Assembly (NCBI GenBank): GCA_026387805.1
Contig: JAPLKY010000400.1
Coordinates: 1 to 5,740 of the forward strand
DNA: 5,740 bases
From: Candidatus Krumholzibacteriia bacterium
Lineage (GTDB): Bacteria; Krumholzibacteriota; Krumholzibacteriia; Krumholzibacteriales; Krumholzibacteriaceae
Direction of reading: 5' to 3'
Position numbers and translations under genes: made by a program. The notes beneath the pieces were generated by a model. It ran no database searches and was not told where the DNA came from. It saw only the letters and a program-made list of their open reading frames with translations. Shown one piece after another: positions 1-5,671 of this stretch; the stretch's first letter is position 1; each line of letters starts with the position of its first letter.

Positions 1-2864
1 GCGTAGCGCATGAGGAATTCGCCGTTCCGTTCGTGAAGCGCGAGAAACTCGGATACGACGGCGTCGATGCGCGCCGCGTCCGCCTGCTCGTCCGAGAGGA
101 TCCGTATGACTGCCCGGCGCGATTGCTCCGTATCTCCCGAGGCGACGAATATGCGCGAGAGGAGCCTGTTTGCTTCGCATTGCTCGGGACGTTCCTCGAC
201 TATCGAGAAGAGAATATCGACGGCGGTGCGCGTGAGCCCCGCGTTCTTCGCGATGAGATGCTCGAGGATCCCGACCGCTTCCCCATGGCGCCCCTCGAGC
301 GACAGGTTTCGCGCGTAGAGAGTCTCGAGCTGCTCGTCCTCGGGGGAAGCCGCCCGGATCCGCTCGATCGATGCGCTGAGCGCCGGGAGCGCCTCGCGGG
401 GACCCTTCTGCGCCGACGTGAAATGCCGGAACGCTTCGTCCTTGATCCCTTCGAGCCACGAGAGCTCGCCGAGGATGGCGGAGAGGAGCCACGGCTCGAT
501 GCTGAGGGGCAGGAATCTCTCCAGCGTCTCCGCGGCCTGTTTTCTCATCGCCGGGGCGAGATCGATGCAGCGCCTGATCGCGGCGACCGCCTCCGCGTCC
601 TTGCCGAGGCCAAGGAGCGTCTCTCCGAATATGATCTGCGCCTGCGGATTCGCCGGATCGCGTGCGATGATCGCGCGGATTTCCCCCTCGAGCGTTCTGA
701 TGTCGGTTTCGGGGGAGGTGAGCGTGAGGGCGATGCATCGGAGCGCATCGTCCCATTTTCCATCCGCCGCGGAAATCCTCGCGCCGTAGATGTGAAGCGC
801 CGCCGCCTTCTCGGCCGGCAGCGCGGCGATGGCGCGCGTGAGCACTTCCGAGGCGAGGCTCGTCCGGTTCATGACGAGGGCCGTCTTGAGCATCTCCTCC
901 CAGATGGCGAGGTTGCCCGGCTCCCGCTCGACGAGCTTCCCGAACTGCGCGACGACGTCGCGGATCTGGCTCGGGTCGAGCACGAGCGTGCGGCAGAGGT
1001 GGCGCGCCGCATCGGCGAAAAGCTCCTCCTCGAGATACAGATGGTAGAGGGCGAGATGGAGGGTCGCGTTCGCGTCGAAACGCGGGAGCCCCTTCTTGTA
1101 GATTTCGATGATGCGGTATTTCAGGCTGCCGTCACGCATGAGGATCTGGTCGAACTCGAAGATCGCCCGCTCGACCCCCCCCGTGAAGAAATGCGCGGTC
1201 GCCTGAAGAAAACGGAACGGTTCGGAAAGCTCGTTCTCTTTCGAGAGACGTTCGAGGATCTCGGCGATCGTCTTCCAGTACTCCTCGTGCTCCGCGGCGA
1301 GGTCCCTGATCGAGGACGCGAGCTCTTCATGTTCCTCGGGCTTTTCGCGGTAGAGGGCCAGGACGTGCGGATACGCCTCGATCCCGCGGTTGCCGCCCAG
1401 GCTGATTTCGAGGGCGGATATGACGCCGGTGAGAAATATGCCGCTGTGTTTCATGATCTCCGCCGAGAGCGCGACGAGCGCGGCGTCATCCATGGCGCGC
1501 GTGCGTTTGAGCGAGCCGAAGACCTCCTCGGCGCTCGTGCGATCATCCGAACGGGCGTAGAGCTCGGCGAGGAGCGCCTTCAGCCTCGGATCGCAGTCCG
1601 GGGAGCGTTCGACGGCGGAACGGACGAAATCGGTGAGTCCGGGGACGAGCGTCGTATTCATGCCGGCGGCGCGCCGCGCGGCGTCGGTCCCCTCGACGAC
1701 GGAGCCCCTCTCGATGTACGCGCGCGCGAGAAGGTTCTGCCCGGGGGCGGTGAGCGCCACCGCTTCGTTCTTCTCGAGCCAGTCGATGATCGAGCCCGTT
1801 TTGCCCGCGTCGTCGACGGCGATGCGCTCGAGCACGGCGACCGCTTCCTTCGCGAGACCGAGCGCCGAGGCGACGTCGCAATAGAGGAACGAGACGTCAG
1901 GCGCGGCAAAGGCGGCGTCGGGAAGCGCCAGGAGCCGTTTCTCCGCGACTCCTAGCCGTTCCTCGGGCGGCAGCGATCCGGTCCGTCCGGCCGCGGCGGA
2001 ACCGGGAAAGAGGGAGCCCCGCATAAGGGCGGCTCCGTCGGTCGCTCTGCCCGAGCGGGTGAGTATCTCTCCCTTGAGGAAATCGCCGTTCGGGCAAGGT
2101 TCCTTCGCCGTCTCGAGCGCGGAGAGGATCCTGTCGAACGGCGGCGTTTCGAGCTCGAGGGCCTGGAAGAAGCGGATTTCCGCCTTGTCCGGGTGGGCCA
2201 GAAGCAGCGACGCGAGCCCGAGGCAGTACTTCACGAAGGCGTCGGAGGGAAGCTCCTGCTCGAGCTCGACGAGGAGACCGCCGATGGCCTGCGCGTCGGC
2301 GGGAAGCATCTCGAGCGCTTTCCCGAGCGATTCGATCGATGTCGCGTACTGCTGGCCCTGCTTGTACAGGATGCCGAGAAGCAGCTCGTTCTCGGCGAAA
2401 AAGGTCATTTTGTCCTGTCCCTCGGCCGCGAGGTTCTTCGATCTCGTCTCTCCGCGCTTCGTGAGGTCGGCGGCGAAGGATTCGGGGCTCGCCCGCAGGA
2501 TATCCGAGAGGGCCTCGATGTTCCGCGCCTTGAGGAGGGTCTCGACGATGAAGCTTCCGAGGAGCGTGCTGAACGATTGCATGAAAGCGGTCCGCGCGAG
2601 CTCCAGTATCTCGTCTCTCCTGCCCGCGTGGCGCTTGTGAGCGTTCTTGAGAATGTTCGCCGCCTGGGGATAGTCGGAGAGATCGAGACACGCTTGAGCG
2701 GCCTCGATCGCGAGGTCGTAATCGTCGGGCCATTTCTCGAGCGCCTCGACCGCGGTCTTGCGGGCCTTTCCCAGGTCCCCGCGCGAGCGCTCCTGATGTA
2801 TCTTCTTGAGCGCCTTCTCCTGCGTGAGGAACAGGGGCACTTTCCCCGTCAGCAAATCTTTCAT
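1..2864 (-). CDS. Large TPR-repeat protein, partial (C-terminus beyond left edge)
   Basis: This reading frame is open from an ATG at 2864 down to base 1, giving 954 residues with no stop, so the C-terminus lies outside the window. The start is supported by GGAG five bases upstream. There is no signal peptide and no membrane segment, so the protein is probably cytoplasmic. It is almost all helical. TPR-like helix pairs are visible at about 28-80, 156-188, 374-400, 425-452, 595-632, 648-682, 739-771 (the clearest, AQIIFGETLLGLGKDAEAV), 841-875 and 895-922. Spacing between them is irregular, so many repeats are degenerate. TPR arrays act as protein-binding scaffolds, and no catalytic domain is visible. 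I do not recognise a named family and assign no function. It is transcribed away from the preQ0 operon. Two long open frames on the opposite strand are codon-register mirrors of this gene. Confidence 0.93.
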   Translation of the reverse strand, partial: MKDLLTGKVPLFLTQEKALKKIHQERSRGDLGKARKTAVEALEKWPDDYDLAIEAAQACLDLSDYPQAANILKNAHKRHAGRRDEILELARTAFMQSFSTLLGSFIVETLLKARNIEALSDILRASPESFAADLTKRGETRSKNLAAEGQDKMTFFAENELLLGILYKQGQQYATSIESLGKALEMLPADAQAIGGLLVELEQELPSDAFVKYCLGLASLLLAHPDKAEIRFFQALELETPPFDRILSALETAKEPCPNGDFLKGEILTRSGRATDGAALMRGSLFPGSAAAGRTGSLPPEERLGVAEKRLLALPDAAFAAPDVSFLYCDVASALGLAKEAVAVLERIAVDDAGKTGSIIDWLEKNEAVALTAPGQNLLARAYIERGSVVEGTDAARRAAGMNTTLVPGLTDFVRSAVERSPDCDPRLKALLAELYARSDDRTSAEEVFGSLKRTRAMDDAALVALSAEIMKHSGIFLTGVISALEISLGGNRGIEAYPHVLALYREKPEEHEELASSIRDLAAEHEEYWKTIAEILERLSKENELSEPFRFLQATAHFFTGGVERAIFEFDQILMRDGSLKYRIIEIYKKGLPRFDANATLHLALYHLYLEEELFADAARHLCRTLVLDPSQIRDVVAQFGKLVEREPGNLAIWEEMLKTALVMNRTSLASEVLTRAIAALPAEKAAALHIYGARISAADGKWDDALRCIALTLTSPETDIRTLEGEIRAIIARDPANPQAQIIFGETLLGLGKDAEAVAAIRRCIDLAPAMRKQAAETLERFLPLSIEPWLLSAILGELSWLEGIKDEAFRHFTSAQKGPREALPALSASIERIRAASPEDEQLETLYARNLSLEGRHGEAVGILEHLIAKNAGLTRTAVDILFSIVEERPEQCEANRLLSRIFVASGDTEQSRRAVIRILSDEQADAARIDAVVSEFLALHERNGEFLMRY

Positions 2865-2869
2865 GTTTT

Positions 2870-2873
2870 CTCC
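2870..2873 (-). promoter_or_regulatory. Ribosome binding site of the TPR gene
   Basis: Read on the minus strand this is GGAG followed by AAAAC and then the ATG at 2864, a spacing of five bases. It fixes the start of the TPR gene. Confidence 0.75.
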
Positions 2874-2948
2874 GGCGTAAGGTTATCCGTTTAGCTGCAG
2901 AGCGAAATACGTACCATTCGGCTCATTTTTTCGCAGCCTCTTTAATTG

Positions 2949-2975
2949 TTGATAAATTGAGCAGTTAGATGTAAA
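2949..2975 (-). promoter_or_regulatory. Possible divergent promoter for the TPR gene
   Basis: On the minus strand TTTACA (2975-2970) and TATCAA (2954-2949) resemble -35 and -10 boxes, but the spacer is only 15 bases, which is short. It uses the same bases as the plus-strand candidate, so the two would compete. This is a weak call. Confidence 0.2.
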
Positions 2976-2977
2976 GT
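2949..2977 (+). promoter_or_regulatory. Candidate sigma-70 promoter for the preQ0 operon
   Basis: TTGATA at 2949-2954 (5 of 6 matches to TTGACA) and TAAAGT at 2972-2977 (4 of 6 matches to TATAAT) are separated by 17 bases. They lie in the only AT-rich stretch of the divergent intergenic region. Transcription would start near 2984 and give a leader of about 90 bases before queD. The match is by eye; the organism's sigma-factor preference is unknown. Confidence 0.4.
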
Positions 2978-2990
2978 CCATCGGGTGCGC

Positions 2991-3041
2991 GCGGGGGAAA
3001 GGCGAACATTGTTGCATTATGCGAAGCGTCCGGTCCCCCGC
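2991..3041 (+). repeat. GC-rich inverted repeat in the queD leader
   Basis: GCGGGGG at 2991-2997 is perfectly complementary to CCCCCGC at 3035-3041, with 37 bases between. In the transcript this could form a seven-pair stem about 35 bases before the queD start codon. No T run follows, so it is not an ordinary terminator. I see no preQ1 riboswitch signature here. It may be a leader structure or chance in GC-rich DNA. Confidence 0.35.
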
Positions 3042-3056
3042 CCGACGCGAACTCTC

Positions 3057-3065
3057 GGGAGGAGG
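3057..3065 (+). promoter_or_regulatory. Ribosome binding site of queD
   Basis: GGGAGGAGG ends 11 bases before the ATG at 3077. This strong Shine-Dalgarno match, slightly far from the start, supports that start codon. CTCG at 3054-3057 and CGAG at 3069-3072 flank it and could form a weak four-pair hairpin around it. Confidence 0.65.
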
Positions 3066-3076
3066 CTTCGAGCGCC

Positions 3077-3460
3077 ATGGTTCAGCGATACGTCGTTTCG
3101 ACGGAAGTCCATTTCTCCTCTTCCCATGCGCTTTTGGGCTATCGGGGAGACTGCTCGCGCGTGCACGGGCACAACTGGGTTGCTCGGGTCTATTACGAAT
3201 TCGCGGCCGTCGACGAGCGGGGGCTCACGATCGATTATCGCGAGCTCAGGACGATCCTCGAGCGCGTAATACTGCTCCGTTTCGATCATCGGCACCTGAA
3301 TGACGTTCCCCCCTTCGACACCGTGAATCCCACCTCGGAGAACATCGCCGGGGAGATCTTCAGGCTCTGCCGGGAAGAGGCGCGGATTCCGCTCGGCGTG
3401 CTGCGGGAGGTGGAGCTCTGGGAATCTTCGACCGATATGGTGCGCTATCGTGAAGACTAG
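3077..3460 (+). CDS. queD: 6-carboxy-5,6,7,8-tetrahydropterin synthase QueD
   Basis: QueD converts 7,8-dihydroneopterin triphosphate to 6-carboxy-tetrahydropterin, the first committed step towards preQ0, in the cytoplasm. The 127-residue product has the usual length for the family. The zinc site is intact: H17 in FSSSHAL, then H30 and H32 in CSRVHGH. C26 lies four residues before the HGH, as in E. coli QueD and unlike true pyruvoyl-tetrahydropterin synthases, and is the expected catalytic cysteine. Further family marks are IDYRELR (52-58), the catalytic pair D70-H71 in FDHRHLND, PTSEN (85-89) and the late glutamate E116 in ELWESST. It is the first gene of the operon. Its stop (3458-3460) lies inside the start of queC, an 11-base overlap, which suggests translational coupling. 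A related PTPS-family function is possible but less likely given the CxxxHGH motif and the queC and queE neighbours. Confidence 0.95.
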   Translation: MVQRYVVSTEVHFSSSHALLGYRGDCSRVHGHNWVARVYYEFAAVDERGLTIDYRELRTILERVILLRFDHRHLNDVPPFDTVNPTSENIAGEIFRLCREEARIPLGVLREVELWESSTDMVRYRED

Positions 3461-4151
3461 GGATTGCGCTTCGGGGAAAGCGGTTGTTCTCCTCTCGGGC
3501 GGACTCGATTCGACCGCGGCCATCGCGCTGGCTCCGGAGGCCGGATTCGAACCGGTTGCCGCTCTCTTCTTCGATTACGGCCAGCACGCCGCGCGCAAGG
3601 AAGAGCGGGCCGCGCGCGGGATCGCTGGCTTCTATCGCATTTCGTTCGAGCGCATCGAGCTTCCGTGGATGGCGAGGTTTTCGAAATCGGCGCTCGTCGC
3701 CGGCGCCGGCGAGCCGCCGCGATGGTCCCCGGATCGCCTCGAGGACGCGGCGCCCCGCGCCGTGTGGGTCGAGAACCGGAACGGCATCTTCATCAACGTC
3801 GCCGCGTTCTATGCGGCGGAACAGGGTATGGACGCCGTCGTCGCCGGATTCAACCGGGAAGAAGCTGCCGCCTTTCCCGATAACGGCGGAGAGTTCATCG
3901 ATCGGATCAATCGCGCTCTCGAGCTCTCGATTGGCCGGAGCGTGCGCGTTGTCGCGCCGACGCTCGCCATGATGAAGCGGGAAATCGTCGAGCGCTCGCT
4001 CGCGCTCGACTTCCCGTGGGAGCTCCTCTGGAGCTGCTACCGCGGGGGGGATCTCCCCTGCGGCTCGTGCGAGTCGTGTCTGCGGCTCAGGCGCGCCGTC
4101 GCCGGGACCGGCGCGGAGGGCCGTGTGAGGTTCGAAAAGGAGGACGTATGA
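3450..4151 (+). CDS. queC: 7-cyano-7-deazaguanine (preQ0) synthase QueC
   Basis: QueC uses ATP and ammonia to turn 7-carboxy-7-deazaguanine into the amide and then the nitrile preQ0. The 233-residue product matches the family length. The N-terminal PP-loop SGGLDST (16-22) binds ATP. FDYGQ (41-45), ENRNG (108-112), GFNREEA (133-139) and FPDN (142-145) are QueC signatures of the form seen in archaeal and some deltaproteobacterial proteins. The C-terminal zinc cluster is complete: C196, C204, C207 and C210 in SCY...CGSCESC. The start is GTG at 3450, overlapping queD by 11 bases. I see no good ribosome binding site before it and no other suitable in-frame start before the PP-loop, so coupling to queD translation is likely. 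One oddity is VENRN at 107-111, where most relatives I know have VPNRN. Its TGA overlaps the next ATG (ATGA). Confidence 0.95.
   Translation: MKTRDCASGKAVVLLSGGLDSTAAIALAPEAGFEPVAALFFDYGQHAARKEERAARGIAGFYRISFERIELPWMARFSKSALVAGAGEPPRWSPDRLEDAAPRAVWVENRNGIFINVAAFYAAEQGMDAVVAGFNREEAAAFPDNGGEFIDRINRALELSIGRSVRVVAPTLAMMKREIVERSLALDFPWELLWSCYRGGDLPCGSCESCLRLRRAVAGTGAEGRVRFEKEDV
4137..4143 (+). promoter_or_regulatory. Ribosome binding site of the DUF366 gene
   Basis: AAGGAGG lies four bases before the ATG at 4148, inside the last codons of queC. It selects this ATG over in-frame upstream positions that would lie within queC. Confidence 0.75.
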
Positions 4152-4729
4152 AGGAGAAGAAGCAGGTTCTGCTCGAAACGGCTTTTCTCGCCGAGGAGAT
4201 CGAGTATACGGGCGCGGAGCTGCGGAGCCATTTCGTGCGCGAGAAATCGGGGATCGTGTGGGACGGCGTCGTTGCCTTCATCGGGCCGTGCGGCGTCTCG
4301 GGGAGCCGCCTCGTCGATCTCGAGGACGCGGAGGAGCAGCATGAGATCGTATCGAAACGAATGCTCCATTTTCTTGCCGAGCACTTCCAGCAGCCCCTTC
4401 GCGAGGGGAACGTGCGCCTCAGGCTTTTCGCCGCGATCGTGAAGGAGACGCTCGAGGAGATGTCCCCGGGGATCGCGGTGAAACGGGACGGCGACGATCT
4501 CTATATCAACGGGCGCAAGCTCACCGTCGCCATTTGCACGGCCTCGACCCTTTCGACGCTCTTTCATTACGGAATCAATATCAATCCGGCGGGAGCGCCC
4601 GTCGCCGCGGTCGGGCTCAAGAAATTCGATATCGATCCGAAGCGGTTCGGCGCCGCCGTTCTCGACCGGTACGAGCGCGAGTGCGAATCGCTCGAGCGCG
4701 CCATCAGGAAGGTGCGGGCGGTTTCATGA
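4148..4729 (+). CDS. DUF366 family protein within the preQ0 operon
   Basis: The 193-residue product resembles the DUF366 family (Pfam PF04017), for which I know no established function. Family-like segments are EYTGAELRSHF (19-29), VVAFIGPCGV (41-50), LVDLEDAEEQ (55-64), MLHFLAEHF (72-80), GDDLYINGRKLTVAI (115-129) and FHYGININ (139-146). As I recall, the P. horikoshii member PH1223 has a fold of the class II tRNA-synthetase/biotin-ligase superfamily. The stretch R113...DDL...GRK(122-124)...H140-x-G142 resembles the lysine motif and following HG segment of lipoate ligase LplA, with K124 in the lysine position. That comparison is by eye. There is no signal peptide or membrane segment. ATGA overlaps on both sides tie it to queC and queE, so a role in 7-deazaguanine metabolism is inferred. 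The reaction is unknown. Confidence 0.85.
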   Translation: MKEKKQVLLETAFLAEEIEYTGAELRSHFVREKSGIVWDGVVAFIGPCGVSGSRLVDLEDAEEQHEIVSKRMLHFLAEHFQQPLREGNVRLRLFAAIVKETLEEMSPGIAVKRDGDDLYINGRKLTVAICTASTLSTLFHYGININPAGAPVAAVGLKKFDIDPKRFGAAVLDRYERECESLERAIRKVRAVS

Positions 4730-5475
4730 TCTCGGCGGTCGATGGATACGTTCACGAGGTGTTCCGCTCGATCCAGGGGGAGGGCCCGTACGTCGGTTCC
4801 CTCCAGATCTTTGTCCGCTTCTCCGGCTGTTCGCTCCGCTGCGTATACTGCGATACGATCAAAGCGCGGGAGCGCGTCCCGCACTGCGCCCTCAGGGGAA
4901 GGGAGCCGGAGCGGACCATCCCCAATCCGGTCGATGCGGGCGAGCTCGCCTCGTGCGTTCGAAGCCTCGCCGTGGTCACTCCGGGGATTCATTCGATGAG
5001 CGTTACCGGAGGAGAGCCCCTCGAGCAGGTGGATTTTCTCAAGGCCTTTCTTGCGGATATCCGGGAATGCGGTCTCCTTGTGTATCTCGAGACGAACGGT
5101 CTGTTCGAGGATGCCGCGCGATCGGTGTCGCCCCTCGTCGATATCGTTTCGTTGGACGTGAAGCTTCCCTCGCTCTGTGGAGGGGGGGATCTTTTCGCGG
5201 TTTATCGCCGGATTCTTCCCGTCTTCCGGGATCGGGAGATCTTCTGCAAGGTTGTCATCGCCGAGGGCTACGATCCCGCCGAATTCGATGAAGCGGTCAG
5301 TCTCGTCGCGGCGTTCGATAAGCGGATTCCGTTCATCATACAGCCCGCGACTCCGACCGCGTCGCGCGGAGGAGTGCCGGGAGAGAATCTTCTCGCCTGC
5401 TACTTTAAGGCTGCCGTGCATCTCGCTGATGTGAGGGTGATTCCCCAGTGTCATCGTCTGCTGGGATTGCCGTAG
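4726..5475 (+). CDS. queE: 7-carboxy-7-deazaguanine synthase QueE (radical SAM)
   Basis: QueE is a radical SAM enzyme that rearranges 6-carboxy-tetrahydropterin to 7-carboxy-7-deazaguanine, the substrate of QueC. The 249-residue product starts with the QueE signature EVFRSIQGEGPYVG (11-24). The iron-sulfur motif CxxxCxxC follows at C35, C39 and C42, then D43-T44 as expected. An insert of about 25 residues after CDT, with PHC at 52-54 and IPNPV at 65-69, is typical of one QueE subfamily and differs from the CX14CX2C enzymes such as E. coli. The SAM-binding TGGEP is at 94-98, LETNG at 121-125, SLDVKLPS at 142-149, IIQPATP at 204-210, and the C-terminal PQCHRLLGLP at 240-249. The ATG overlaps the stop of the DUF366 gene by four bases. 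This is the last gene of the operon. Confidence 0.95.
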   Translation: MISAVDGYVHEVFRSIQGEGPYVGSLQIFVRFSGCSLRCVYCDTIKARERVPHCALRGREPERTIPNPVDAGELASCVRSLAVVTPGIHSMSVTGGEPLEQVDFLKAFLADIRECGLLVYLETNGLFEDAARSVSPLVDIVSLDVKLPSLCGGGDLFAVYRRILPVFRDREIFCKVVIAEGYDPAEFDEAVSLVAAFDKRIPFIIQPATPTASRGGVPGENLLACYFKAAVHLADVRVIPQCHRLLGLP

Positions 5476-5479
5476 AAAT

Positions 5480-5544
5480 AAAAAAATGCTGCGAGATAGT
5501 ACGATGCAGGGTCGGGTTCGTGAAGGCGGCGACCACCTCGCAGC
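5480..5544 (-). terminator. Inverted repeat plus T7 run: possible minus-strand terminator
   Basis: GCTGCGAG (5488-5495) and CTCGCAGC (5537-5544) are perfect complements. GGTCG (5510-5514) and CGACC (5530-5534) are nested between them. Read on the minus strand, the outer stem is followed by one A and then seven Ts (5486-5480), which is terminator-like, although the 41-base spacing between arms is long. It would end transcription of a gene entering from the right, and it starts just past the end of queE. It could instead be a structured RNA of either strand. Confidence 0.4.
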
Positions 5545-5551
5545 GTTGAGG

Positions 5552-5580
5552 AAATACTGCAAAGGCCATACCAGTTTTTT
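5552..5580 (+). terminator. Weak terminator-like hairpin after queE
   Basis: AAATACTG (5552-5559) can pair with CAGTTTTT (5572-5579) except for one T-T mismatch, and six Ts run at 5575-5580. The stem is AT-rich and weak, so this is only a candidate end for the queD-queE transcript. Confidence 0.2.
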
Positions 5581-5589
5581 CCGTCCGCA

Positions 5590-5653
5590 GGCCCCGTTTC
5601 GACGCAATCGTTTGGAGGGTATCGCGTTGCGCGTGAAGGATCTTTTCGGGGCC
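5590..5653. repeat. Second nested inverted repeat downstream of queE
   Basis: GGCCCCG (5590-5596) is the perfect complement of CGGGGCC (5647-5653). A smaller pair, CGCAA (5604-5608) and TTGCG (5627-5631), is nested inside. No T run follows on either strand. It has the same nested design as the repeat at 5488-5544. Confidence 0.35.
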
Positions 5654-5671
5654 GTTGAAGGTTGCTTCCGA

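Larger units (their letters stand above)
5476..5671. other. Intergenic tail after queE with inverted repeats
   Basis: This stretch is visibly less GC-rich than the operon and holds the two nested inverted repeats and two T runs in opposite directions described separately. I see no tRNA or known riboswitch. A plus-strand frame starting at ATG 5486 stays open to the window edge (85 codons). It lacks a ribosome binding site at that ATG, has mixed third-position bases unlike the neighbouring genes, and runs through both repeats. A GGAGGG at 5614-5619 sits eight or so bases before an in-frame TTG at 5627, so a shorter plus-strand gene start cannot be excluded. Confidence 0.5.

Noticed and set aside
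33..1955. 640-codon open frame on the plus strand
   Set aside because: It is the exact codon-register mirror of the TPR gene, its translation is an unnatural mix rich in R, E and D, and the minus-strand frame has a ribosome binding site and TPR pattern.
1897..2733. 278-codon minus-strand open frame within the TPR gene
   Set aside because: It is a different frame of the same strand, its product is dominated by R, S and G, and it overlaps the well-supported TPR reading frame throughout.
2193..2894. 233-codon plus-strand open frame
   Set aside because: It is also the antisense mirror of the TPR gene; it starts at a GTG inside it and shows no domain.
2985..3269. GTG-started 94-codon frame overlapping the queD start
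   Set aside because: It is out of frame with queD, has no ribosome binding site and codes for an arginine-rich shadow.
3017..3523. 168-codon minus-strand frame opposite queD
   Set aside because: queD on the other strand has all catalytic and zinc residues; this frame is its antisense shadow.
5501..5600. Possible tRNA or integron attC site in the tail
   Set aside because: The GGTTCG at 5515-5520 has no matching five-pair T stem or acceptor stem, and the repeats lack the attC core GTTRRRY.
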